A stretch of DNA of 25,929 bases, from positions 1-25,929 of the forward strand of contig DASXSF010000010.1 in the NCBI GenBank assembly GCA_036506155.1, given 5' to 3'. The translations under genes and the position numbers were made by a program. The DNA is from DASXRA01 sp036506155 (GTDB lineage: Bacteria; Actinomycetota; Actinomycetes; Mycobacteriales; Jatrophihabitantaceae). Positions 14,590 to 23,916 of this stretch are shown here, one piece after another; the stretch's first letter is position 1; every line of letters starts with the position of its first letter. The notes below the pieces were generated by a model. It did not search any database. It was given only the letters and a program-made list of their open reading frames with translations, and was not told the origin of the DNA.

Positions 14590-15852
14590 GTGGTACGAAG
14601 CCCCGACGCCGTCAACCGCGAGCTGTCCGCGGCGAGCGCTGCCGTCGGGGCGCGAGTGCTCGATCTCAGCCACGAGATCTGGCAGCTGCTGACCGAGGAC
14701 ATCCCGGAGTTGCGGGGCGACGACCTTGTCTTGAAGCTGCTCGACGCCAGCATCGAGGAAAACGTCACGACCCTGCTGCACATGTTCGAGCTCGGGACCG
14801 CGCTCGACGAAGTCGACGCCCCAGCAGCTGCGGTTGAGTACGCCAAACGCCTCGCCCAACGCGGGGTGCCGATCGTCGCACTGATCCGAGCGTACCGAGT
14901 CGGCCACGGCCGGTTCCTGGCGCGGTGTGTCGAGGCGATCGCCACGCGGTCCACGGACGCCGAGCTGACAGCTGCCGCTACCGCTCGCCTCGTCGAGGTC
15001 AGCTTCCGCTACATCGACCGCGTTTCGGAGCAGGTGATCTCCACCTATCAGCGGGAACGAGACCGCTGGCTGCTGACCCAGACGGCCGTGCGCGCGGCCC
15101 GGGTTCGCGCGGTGTTGGGCAACCAGGCGCTGGACATCGACGTCACAGAGTCGGCCCTCGGCTATCGACTCCGGCAGCATCACCTCGGTGTCGTCGCCTG
15201 GGTCGCCGGGGAAGCCCAGGGCAGTGAGGGACTAGCTCGTCTCGAGCGGCTGGCGACAGTCGCAGCCCGCACGCTCGGCAACCGGGGTCACCCGCTGTTC
15301 GTGCCGCGCGATGAGGCCCTCGCCTGGATCTGGCTACCGCTCGGCGGTGACGCCGGGATCACCCGCGAGCAGCTGTCGCTGGCGTTCGAGCAGGGCGACT
15401 CATCTGTGCGCGTCGCCGTCGGCCAACCCGGCTACGGCCTGGACGGCTTCCGGCGGACGCACCGTGAAGCCGTCCGCACGCAGGACCTTGCCCTCGCTGC
15501 CAGACCCGGGACGTCGGTGACCACCTTCGCCGACGTCGGCACGGTCGCGTTGATATGCGCGGACATTCCCGCCGCACGCAGCTGGGTATGGGCGACACTG
15601 GGCGACATGGCGATCGACGACGAGCCCCATTCCCGGCTACGCGAGACGCTATGGGTATTCCTGTCCACCGGCAGTTACACCGCGACCGCCGAGCGGATGG
15701 TCCTGCACAAGAACAGCGTCCAGTACCGCATCCGCAAGGCCAAGGAGGCGCTCGGTTCGCCCATTGAGGATCGCCGGGCGGACCTGGAGCTGGCGTTGCG
15801 TGCGTGCCGCTACCTCGGTCAGGCGGTGCTGCGGCCGGTCGCCAGCGATTAG
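14590..15852 (+). CDS. Second PucR-family regulator, downstream of phaZ
   Basis: This 420-residue protein has the same general layout as the PucR at 7995-9179: an N-terminal helical sensor (about 20-165, with PIVALIRAYRVGHGRFL), a middle domain and a C-terminal PucR helix-turn-helix (about 350-410, TATAERMVLHKNSVQYRIRK). The two proteins are clearly different in sequence, so they are not a recent duplication. The GTG at 14590 lies 21 bp after the phaZ stop, so the gene can be co-transcribed with the PHA operon and could provide feedback. A small dyad (TACCA-N8-TGGTA) spans the start codon. The start is uncertain because no strong ribosome site is visible. Confidence 0.87.
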   Translation: MVRSPDAVNRELSAASAAVGARVLDLSHEIWQLLTEDIPELRGDDLVLKLLDASIEENVTTLLHMFELGTALDEVDAPAAAVEYAKRLAQRGVPIVALIRAYRVGHGRFLARCVEAIATRSTDAELTAAATARLVEVSFRYIDRVSEQVISTYQRERDRWLLTQTAVRAARVRAVLGNQALDIDVTESALGYRLRQHHLGVVAWVAGEAQGSEGLARLERLATVAARTLGNRGHPLFVPRDEALAWIWLPLGGDAGITREQLSLAFEQGDSSVRVAVGQPGYGLDGFRRTHREAVRTQDLALAARPGTSVTTFADVGTVALICADIPAARSWVWATLGDMAIDDEPHSRLRETLWVFLSTGSYTATAERMVLHKNSVQYRIRKAKEALGSPIEDRRADLELALRACRYLGQAVLRPVASD

Positions 15853-15879
15853 AGACGCTCGCATCTGGCGGCAGAACGC

Positions 15880-15908
15880 TTGACAACGCAACCATCTCAG
15901 GGTGCGAT
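15880..15908 (+). promoter_or_regulatory. Candidate sigma-70 type promoter of the three-helix-bundle gene
   Basis: TTGACA at 15880-15885 is a perfect -35 box. Seventeen bases later TGCGAT (15903-15908) is a weak -10 match. It stands 58 bp before the ATG at 15966, a usual distance. Only the -35 is convincing. Confidence 0.35.
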
Positions 15909-15965
15909 ACCACCCACCTAGGAGCTGTCCCGGTGGCGACCACGCGACCAGGAAGGAGCGTGGCC

Positions 15966-16202
15966 ATGGCACAGCGGGCGAGCTCGGGCCGCAGCCGCGC
16001 CGAGCAAGCGGCGATCCGTCAGGTTGCCGCGCGACTAGCACAGCAGTTCCCGGAACTATCGGCGGACGAAATCGATCGCGCGGTCCACGGGCAGTACGAC
16101 AGGTTCAGCGACAGCCCGATCCGTGAGTTCGTCGCGGTACTCGTCGAACGCGCAACGCGGCGGGAGCTCACCCAGGACGAGGCACAACAGGCTCCCGAGT
16201 AG
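15966..16202 (+). CDS. Small three-helix-bundle dimerization-domain protein
   Basis: This 78-residue protein shows the pattern of the actinobacterial three-helix-bundle family: AAIRQVAARLAQQFPELSAD, then EIDRAVHGQYDRFSDSPIRE, then FVAVLVERATRRELT. Helix 1 (about 12-28), helix 2 (about 33-46) and helix 3 (about 51-68) are separated by Pro/Ser-containing turns. Family members are small cytoplasmic proteins thought to dimerise; their role is not established. ATG 15966 is chosen for the AGGAAGGAG site just upstream; GTG 15960 in the same frame sits too close to it. It is convergent with the BON gene, with only 12 bp between the stops. Confidence 0.82.
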   Translation: MAQRASSGRSRAEQAAIRQVAARLAQQFPELSADEIDRAVHGQYDRFSDSPIREFVAVLVERATRRELTQDEAQQAPE

Positions 16203-16214
16203 CTAGCTCCGTCG

Positions 16215-16868
16215 TCAGTAGCGGACGTTGAGCTGGTCGTCCACGTGGCGCACGCCAGGTGCGGCCCAGGCGGCGGCAACGGCAGCATCCCGCTCGTACG
16301 CGGAGCGGACATTGCCCCTGAGCGTGACGGTTCCTCCCGGGGACGCTTCGACGTCCAGATGCTCAGCCTCTACCTTGGCATCACGCTCGAGCGCCTTCTT
16401 GACCGAGTGTTGAACGTCGTGAGCGTCCGGCACGGACGGGATCAGCTTCACATTGTTGTCGACCGCCACAACGCCCGAAACGTTTCCGGTGACATGCACG
16501 GCTTCGTCGCGCTGGTACTGATGCTCGACGGACCCGCCGAGGGTCACGACTCCCTCGTGCACGGTTGCATCCACGCTCGCGGGCACCCAGGCGTCGAGCA
16601 TCAGGGCCTGGAGCACGTCGCCGCGGATATCCGCGTCGGCACGTCGCTGATCCGTCATGAGCTGGACCTCGAGTTGGTTGTCGACCTCGACGACTCCCCG
16701 GACCCGTTGGGCGGCCTTCGTCGCCTCACGCTTCTGATGAAAGGTGCCGATCGTGCCGCGGAGGGTCACGACGCCGTCCTTCGCCGAAACCGCGATCGCC
16801 TTGGCGTCGACCTTCGGGTCCCAGTGAATCTCTTCGGCGACCTCCTCTTGCAATGTCTGGTCGCTCAT
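16215..16868 (-). CDS. Triple BON-domain protein
   Basis: This 217-residue protein consists almost entirely of three BON domains, at about residues 4-70, 78-146 and 150-217. Each has the mark of a beta-strand VVTLxGxV followed by a helix with R/K-E/D-A and a GVxxVDNxL strand: GVVTLRGTIGTF, GVVTLGGSVEHQ and GTVTLRGNVRSA. There is no signal peptide or membrane helix. BON domains bind phospholipids or sit next to membranes, and such proteins are often induced by osmotic or envelope stress. ATG 16868 is chosen over the upstream start because AGGAGG precedes it by 5-7 nt. Confidence 0.88.
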   Translation of the reverse strand: MSDQTLQEEVAEEIHWDPKVDAKAIAVSAKDGVVTLRGTIGTFHQKREATKAAQRVRGVVEVDNQLEVQLMTDQRRADADIRGDVLQALMLDAWVPASVDATVHEGVVTLGGSVEHQYQRDEAVHVTGNVSGVVAVDNNVKLIPSVPDAHDVQHSVKKALERDAKVEAEHLDVEASPGGTVTLRGNVRSAYERDAAVAAAWAAPGVRHVDDQLNVRY

Positions 16869-17014
16869 CAGTCCTCCTAGCCACGCGAGGGTCAGCTGAT
16901 GGGTCACGCAGGTTGTCTCGACAGCGAGAGCGCATCGAGCGACACGGTCAGGCTGAGCGTAGGCCCAGCGCTGTTCGCCAGCCAGATCATCCAGGTAGCG
17001 AACACGCTGGGCGT

Positions 17015-17452
17015 TCAGCCTTGCTGTAGAGCCAGGTCGTCGGCCTCGGCGCGTGCGATCACGGCGTCGGCAATCGCGTACTCCGCTTGGTCAAGCATCG
17101 ATATGGCGAAGTCGACGGCGTCCACGGCGTCCGCTTCGGCGTCATCGGCGCGGCGCTCGGCTTTCTTGAGATCGCGCTCGGCGCGATGCTCGTCGCGCTT
17201 GGCCCGCGCCGCAGCGAGTCGCTCGTCGACGCTGGAACGGGTGTCGTCCCACCACGACTGAGCCTTGCCCTGCGCGGCGGCAGCTTCAGACTGGGTCTTG
17301 GCCTTGCTGTCGCTGATCGACGACTTCAGCCGCTCCCGTTCGCTTTCCAGCGCAGCACGGTTCTTCGCCCGGGCTGCCGACACGACATCCTCGGCGTTCT
17401 TGACGCGATCGGACAGCTCGCTGAGCTGCTCGGATAGAGGTTTCACGGTCAT
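17015..17452 (-). CDS. Small charged coiled-coil protein
   Basis: This protein of up to 145 residues is rich in Ala, Glu, Lys, Arg and Asp and is predicted almost fully helical. Heptad-like stretches cover about 5-60 and 70-120, then a more hydrophobic helix (VDFAISMLDQAEYAIADAVI) at about 111-130. A WWDDTR element at about 66-71 interrupts the coils. It has no signal peptide or membrane span. Similar proteins are commonly found beside HdeD-like membrane proteins in actinobacteria, as here, which suggests a stress role. The ATG at 17452 lies only 1 nt after GAAGGG, too close; GTG at 17446, two codons on, has ideal spacing and may be the real start. Confidence 0.78.
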   Translation of the reverse strand: MTVKPLSEQLSELSDRVKNAEDVVSAARAKNRAALESERERLKSSISDSKAKTQSEAAAAQGKAQSWWDDTRSSVDERLAAARAKRDEHRAERDLKKAERRADDAEADAVDAVDFAISMLDQAEYAIADAVIARAEADDLALQQG

Positions 17453-17489
17453 TCCCTTCGTCTCGTTGAGGTATGTGGTACTGCGGCGC

Positions 17490-18083
17490 CTAACGTCCCG
17501 CGGCCGCTGCGGAATCGTGCTCGAAGGGTAGCCCTGATCGGTTCGTGCCGGGCATGCCGACGAGCCGCGCTGCCTTGCGGACGTTCAGGGCGATCACGAG
17601 TGCGCTGATGCCCCACACGATGCTGAACAGGCCGTAGACCTCGGCGATCGTGACCGCCGCAACATCCGGCCGGCGGGCGAACACGACCCCGAGCGCAATG
17701 AGGATCAGCCCGGTCAACCCGAGTAGAGCGCGCTCCCCAGCCGTGTCGCCGGATATGAACGCGAGGTAGAGCTCGACGAAGCCGGCGACGAACGCCCACA
17801 CCGCGACGACGAGCGCGAGGGCGAGCGCGGTGATGTCCGGCCACGCCAGCGCGACCACGCCCGCGGCCACGTCGATTACTGCCAGGAGAAGGTGTCCGGC
17901 AACCGGGCCGGCGGTCCTTGACGAGAAGGCGCGTGCGGCCTCCATCGCTGCGGCCGTAAATGCGTAGACGGCGAAAAGTATGACGAACGCCAAAACGGTG
18001 ATGTCCGGCCAGGCGATGGCGATTACGCCGACGACGATGGCGAGCACCGCTCTCCAGATCGCCGGTGTGGTGAGGCTCCTCAT
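17490..18083 (-). CDS. HdeD-family (DUF308) membrane protein
   Basis: This 197-residue protein has about six transmembrane helices arranged as repeated pairs. Each pair has the family repeat GVxAIAWPDITxLA: GVIAIAWPDITVLAFVIL near residue 19 and GVVALAWPDITALALALV near 78. A third, shorter version lies near 130. The C-terminus (GMPGTNRSGLPFEHDSAA) is cytoplasmic and disordered. HdeD is known from E. coli acid resistance, but its mechanism is unclear. ATG 18083 is chosen over the longer frame because the first helix begins there. It precedes the coiled-coil gene in the same direction with 37 bp between them, so the two probably form an operon. Confidence 0.9.
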   Translation of the reverse strand: MRSLTTPAIWRAVLAIVVGVIAIAWPDITVLAFVILFAVYAFTAAAMEAARAFSSRTAGPVAGHLLLAVIDVAAGVVALAWPDITALALALVVAVWAFVAGFVELYLAFISGDTAGERALLGLTGLILIALGVVFARRPDVAAVTIAEVYGLFSIVWGISALVIALNVRKAARLVGMPGTNRSGLPFEHDSAAAAGR

Positions 18084-18337
18084 GGTTGCAGCTCCCGTCT
18101 GCGATCGTGCGTTGTCTCGCGTACGCACGCTCGGTCGGCGTCTCGAGCTCTGCCGCCCGTCCGACGAGCGATGGTGTCGTCACGCGAACCAGCCCCGGAT
18201 GGGTCGACCACCGGATCGAACGTAGTTAGGCACGAGACCGGCCACATGGTCAGGCACGCACCAATTCGGCACGGGCTTCGTCCGCCCAGCACAATGACCT
18301 GGCCCGGGAACCTCGACCAACAGCCGCCCCGGTCGCG
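18084..18337. other. Intergenic region upstream of the HdeD gene with short dyad and repeats
   Basis: This 254-bp region holds no gene. CGTGCGT (18106-18112) and ACGCACG (18123-18129) form a 7-bp inverted repeat just upstream of the HdeD start and could be an operator. Three loosely spaced copies of A/CGGCACG lie at 18228, 18252 and 18267. No clear terminator for GlgX is visible. Confidence 0.4.
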
Positions 18338-20436
<2,099 letters not shown>

Positions 20437-20440
<4 letters not shown>

Positions 20441-20652
20441 GGCTGCCTGCTCACGGCGCTGAGCCCACGCGCGACGTCCGCAGGCGAGGCGACCGTCCCG
20501 TTGCGTCGCCGGATGGCATCGGCGACGGGATCCGTCCAGCCGGTCCAGTGCGCGGCGCCGGATGTCCGTGGACGCTCGGTCACTTGGCTCTCCCACTCTC
20601 GAGGGGATCGCGCTTCGGCGCTCGGCGTGGTGACGCGCACCGGTTCGTTCAT
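20437..20652 (-). CDS. Small hypothetical ORF coupled to glgX
   Basis: This frame from ATG 20652 encodes 71 residues. It ends in an ATGA overlap with the glgX start (20440-20437), a usual sign of translational coupling. Third codon positions are mostly G or C, as in real genes here. The C-terminal half (HWTGWTDPVADAIRRRNGTV, then ASPADVARGLSAV) looks like two short helices; the N-terminal part is Pro/Arg/Glu-rich. No family was recognised. The frame is also open to 20856, but that part is low-complexity and overlaps the end of the MFS gene. The ribosome site is weak, so the start and even the reality of the gene are uncertain. Confidence 0.45.
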
Positions 20653-20713
20653 GATGCAGCAGCTATCCGACTCATGAAAAGGAGCCCGATCATGCTGTGT
20701 GCAAGTACCGTCG

Positions 20714-22324
20714 TCATGACCAGGCCTGGCGCGGTCTGGCGGCCCGGCCTTGTCGGCCGCGGCGACGCGGGCTCTCGTCCGGTGGCTGATCGGCGACTCC
20801 GGTTGTGGCTGTTTCGGCGGCTTCCTGGACGCCGCGCTTGAGTCCACGCAGGGCAACGACCGACGCCAGTCCCATGATCACGGCCATGGCGTACAAGACC
20901 GCGCGGGTGGCGTCGGCGAAGTCGATCCGGATGAACGCGGGGATGTCCGTGGTGCTGCCGCTTTGCAGCTGGGCGATCTTGGACGCCTGCGCGGACGCAG
21001 CGGCGTGGGGCACTCCCTGGGCGACGAGCGAGTCGGTCACTTTGGATCGGAACTCCGAGACCAGGATGGTGCTCAGAATGGCGAAGCCGAGACTTGCGCC
21101 GTAATTGCGGACAGTCTGGGTGATGCCCGTGGCTTCGCCGTAGGAGTACCGGGACGCTTGGTTGATCGCGTCGGTGTTGGCCTGCCCCAGCATGAGCCCC
21201 ATACCTGCTCCAGCCATGACGATGTAGACCACTTGGGCGCCGGCGTGCAAGTCGGTCGCTCTGCCGGCCCACAGTGCGAAGCCGACCGTCGCCAGGACGC
21301 AGCCGAGCACCACCGGCCGTTTGGCTCCGATCCGGTCGAGCATCCGACCGCCGATCTGCGCGCAGACCACGATGCCGAGGAAGAAGTACAGGAGCAGCAG
21401 GCTGGCCGTCGTGGCCTTCTCGGCAAGGGCGATCTGCCCGTAACTGCTGGCGAAAAAGAACACCGGGATGAACGCCATCATGGCGATGCCAAGGATGATG
21501 TTGTCGACCAGGAATTGCCGGTTGCCGAAGATCTGCACGTTGATCAGAGGCGATGCAGTGTCGCGTTCGACTCGGACGAACACCACCAACAGCAGCACAC
21601 CCGCGACGATGCTCAGCCAGATCACGGGGTTGCGCCAGCCCCACATGGCGGACTGCTGCAGGCCGAAGACGCTCGACCCGACGCCGGCGACGATCAAGGC
21701 CAGACCGCGGTAGTCCATGGGCGCGGGCCGGTGGTCGGTGTCCGGCTTGGAGATCGCGATCAGCGCCAGCGCGATCAGCGCGACTGGGACGTTGATCCAG
21801 AAGATTGCCCGCCACGTCCACTGCAACAGGTAGCCGCCCGCCACGGGTCCGATCGCGGTGAGCCCTCCCGCGATGCCGAAGAACAGGGCCAGGGCCCGGC
21901 CGCGCGAGTGCAGGTCGAAAGTCTGCACCACGATGGCGATCGCGGCTGGGAACATGATCGCCCCGCCCGCGCCCTGCAGCGCGCGGAACGCGATCAGCCA
22001 TGCTTCGGCGATCGATCCCTTTGGCGTCAGGCCGCACAGCGCCGAGGCGCCCGCGAAGATGATCACGCCGAGGACGACCATCTTGCGGTGCCCGGCCGTG
22101 TCCGCGAGCCGGCCGCCGAAGGCGAACAGCGCGGCCAACGCCAGCAGGTAGGCATTGATCGCCCACTGCACGCCGCTGCTGCTCAGCCCGAGCTCGTGCT
22201 GGATGGTGGGCGCCGCGATCGACACGATGGTCTGGTCGATGAAGGTCATTGCGACTGCGAAGATCATCGCAGTCAGGACGAGACTCTTTGACCGTCCGGT
22301 CCCGGCGTTGGCCGTGGCACTCAT
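20714..22324 (-). CDS. MFS drug/metabolite exporter, DHA2 (14-TMS) family
   Basis: This 536-residue membrane protein has about 14 hydrophobic helices. Motif A-like GGRLADTAGHRKMV lies after helix 2 (about 70-83), and the antiporter motif C (GIAGGLTAIGPVAGGYL, about 149-165) is in helix 5. FIDQTIVSIAAPTIQ in helix 1 is typical of EmrB/QacA proteins that export drugs or metabolites with a proton gradient. The C-terminal 35 residues are Arg/Pro-rich and cytoplasmic. The ATG at 22324 has an AGGAGC site. It follows the DUF302 gene by 52 bp in the same direction, so both are probably controlled by the divergent LysR protein. The substrate is not known. Confidence 0.92.
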   Translation of the reverse strand: MSATANAGTGRSKSLVLTAMIFAVAMTFIDQTIVSIAAPTIQHELGLSSSGVQWAINAYLLALAALFAFGGRLADTAGHRKMVVLGVIIFAGASALCGLTPKGSIAEAWLIAFRALQGAGGAIMFPAAIAIVVQTFDLHSRGRALALFFGIAGGLTAIGPVAGGYLLQWTWRAIFWINVPVALIALALIAISKPDTDHRPAPMDYRGLALIVAGVGSSVFGLQQSAMWGWRNPVIWLSIVAGVLLLVVFVRVERDTASPLINVQIFGNRQFLVDNIILGIAMMAFIPVFFFASSYGQIALAEKATTASLLLLYFFLGIVVCAQIGGRMLDRIGAKRPVVLGCVLATVGFALWAGRATDLHAGAQVVYIVMAGAGMGLMLGQANTDAINQASRYSYGEATGITQTVRNYGASLGFAILSTILVSEFRSKVTDSLVAQGVPHAAASAQASKIAQLQSGSTTDIPAFIRIDFADATRAVLYAMAVIMGLASVVALRGLKRGVQEAAETATTGVADQPPDESPRRRGRQGRAARPRQAWS

Positions 22325-22376
22325 CAGCTTGCTCCTCGCAGGGATTCGGGCGCGCTTGGGTTCGGGCGTCGGTGCG

Positions 22377-22781
22377 CTAGGAAGCCGCGACCGCGTCGGT
22401 GAGGGCGTTGATGCCGGTCAGGTTCGCGGCGAGCTCGGCGGTGAGGCCATGGCGCGCCGCCAACGCGGCCGGTGCATAGTACGAGACTTTGGTGCGGCCC
22501 TCGTCATCCCAGATCAGCGCCTTGAGCGGCAGGTCGAGAGCGGACAACGGCGCGGCGCCCATCACCGGCGTGCCCGATTGCGGACTGCCGAAGATAACGA
22601 GCGTGGTTTCGCGCAGCGTGAGCCCGACCTGGCGCGCCTCGGCCGCCTGGTCGATGACCGCGAACAGTTTCAGCCCTTTCGCGCTGATCAGCGCGGTCAG
22701 TATGCCCACGGTCTCCGGCACCGATCGATCGCACAGCTTGGTGACCACCTCGTCGTCGGTGGAAGGTTGGCCGTCGGTCAT
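22377..22781 (-). CDS. DUF302 domain protein
   Basis: This 134-residue protein is essentially one DUF302 domain. It has the conserved run GLKLFAVIDQAAEARQVGL (about 36-54), then LVIFGSPQSGTPVMGAAPL, LDLPLKALIWDDEG and VSYYAPAALAARHGL. There is no signal peptide, so it is cytoplasmic. The function of DUF302 is not established. The ATG at 22781 is preceded by AAGGG. It is the first gene of the minus-strand run leading into the MFS exporter and is divergent from the LysR gene across a perfect 19-bp palindrome. Confidence 0.88.
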   Translation of the reverse strand: MTDGQPSTDDEVVTKLCDRSVPETVGILTALISAKGLKLFAVIDQAAEARQVGLTLRETTLVIFGSPQSGTPVMGAAPLSALDLPLKALIWDDEGRTKVSYYAPAALAARHGLTAELAANLTGINALTDAVAAS

Positions 22782-22880
22782 GGCGCGTCACCCTTCTCGG
22801 GCGGGCTGATGAGCTCCTGCCTGCGGACGTCAGCCTCCCATTGGCCTGGCGACCGACAAATAGGCGATTCACTCAGGCAG

Positions 22881-22899
22881 TGTTCGGCCCGGCCGAACA
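22881..22899. promoter_or_regulatory. 19-bp perfect palindrome, LysR-type operator candidate
   Basis: TGTTCGGCC and GGCCGAACA are exact reverse complements around a single central C. The core fits the T-N11-A rule for LysR binding sites (TTC-N9-GAA). It lies 100 bp upstream of the DUF302 start and 56 bp upstream of the LysR start, where a LysR protein would bind to control both. Confidence 0.6.
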
Positions 22900-22954
22900 A
22901 TTCCCCGAATGCCTCGACGGCGCGGCGCTTGATCACGGTCGGTACCGTCGGGCC

Positions 22955-23884
22955 GTGGAGTTGCGCCAGCTCGAGGCCTTCGTGGCCGTGGCCACCGAGC
23001 TGCATTTCGGCCGCGCTTCCGAACGCTTGCACATGTCCGCCCCGACGCTCAGTGAGCTGATCCGGCGGTTGGAGCGCGAACTCGGCACGCCGCTACTCAC
23101 GCGCACCACCCGGCGGGTCGCGATGACCAGCGCCGGCGCCGAACTGCTCGCCCGCTCGAAAGTGATCCTTGACGAGGTCGCGGCGGCAGACGCCGCAGTC
23201 CGCCGGGTTGCCGCGGGAGAGGCGGGTACGGTCCGGGTGGGCATTACCCCGCCCGTCGCCCCGGTCCTCGCACCCCACCTCGTCGACCAATTCACGAACG
23301 AGGCCCCCGAGGTGATCGTGAATCTGCAGCGGATGTGGTTGCCCGCGATGGCCGAGGCTCTCATCGCCGGTCGCATCGACGTGGCCTTGACGTGTGGCTT
23401 GATTCCCGCACCGCACGGGATCGCCAGCGAGGTCTTCTGCGCTGAGCCGCTCCTAGTCGGATTGCGACCGGGTCACCGCCTGGCCGACCAGGAAGCGATC
23501 GCGCTACCAGACCTGGCACATGATGTTCTCGGCACCAGCCCGGCCGAGCTATTTCCCGCATGGGCGCTGAGCCAGCAGCAGGCGCTCGAGGCAGCCGACA
23601 TCAGCCCGCCCTGCGTTGACCTCATCGACACCGAATTGGCGGCCACTCGCTGGGCCGCGCAATCCGACATCGACTGGATCCTGCTCATCCCGTCGCTTGC
23701 CGCCGCGCACACCACAACTGTGATCCGGCAGGTTGCGCCGGCGCAGCTCGTGCCGTTCACCCTCCAATGGAACCCAAGCCGCGCGCACACGACCGCAGTC
23801 GCCCGCTTCGTTCACGCCGCGCTCACGGCCGAACTACCGCCCGGCTGGCACACCCAGCCCGACCACCTCCGCCATGATCCGTAA
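22955..23884 (+). CDS. LysR-family transcriptional regulator
   Basis: This 309-residue LysR protein has the N-terminal winged helix (residues 1-60, LRQLEAFVAVATELHFGRAS, then ERLHMSAPTLSELIRRLERE). The effector domain covers about 88-300, with IAGRIDVALTCG near 145. GTG 22955 is chosen because it gives the canonical LysR start (V/M-ELRQLEAF); the frame open from 22841 runs through the operator palindrome and has no similarity to the family. It diverges from the DUF302-MFS operon. The ligand may be the substrate of the exporter, but this is inference. Confidence 0.9.
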   Translation: MELRQLEAFVAVATELHFGRASERLHMSAPTLSELIRRLERELGTPLLTRTTRRVAMTSAGAELLARSKVILDEVAAADAAVRRVAAGEAGTVRVGITPPVAPVLAPHLVDQFTNEAPEVIVNLQRMWLPAMAEALIAGRIDVALTCGLIPAPHGIASEVFCAEPLLVGLRPGHRLADQEAIALPDLAHDVLGTSPAELFPAWALSQQQALEAADISPPCVDLIDTELAATRWAAQSDIDWILLIPSLAAAHTTTVIRQVAPAQLVPFTLQWNPSRAHTTAVARFVHAALTAELPPGWHTQPDHLRHDP

Positions 23885-23916
23885 CACGCGTCGATCGGAG
23901 GCGGCACGGCAAGCAT

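Noticed and set aside
13714..15183. 489-codon open frame on the minus strand across phaZ and the second PucR
   Set aside because: It spans two well-supported genes, has low-complexity composition and no recognisable motif; a GC-rich antisense shadow.
18228..18273. Three short A/CGGCACG repeats read as a possible repeat array
   Set aside because: Copies are only 7 bp, unevenly spaced (24 and 15 bp) and common in GC-rich DNA; not a CRISPR or iteron array.
20750..22291. 513-codon open frame on the plus strand opposite the MFS gene
   Set aside because: It mirrors the exporter frame, is rich in Asp, Gly, His, Gln and Arg without any domain, and the minus-strand protein is a clear 14-helix transporter.
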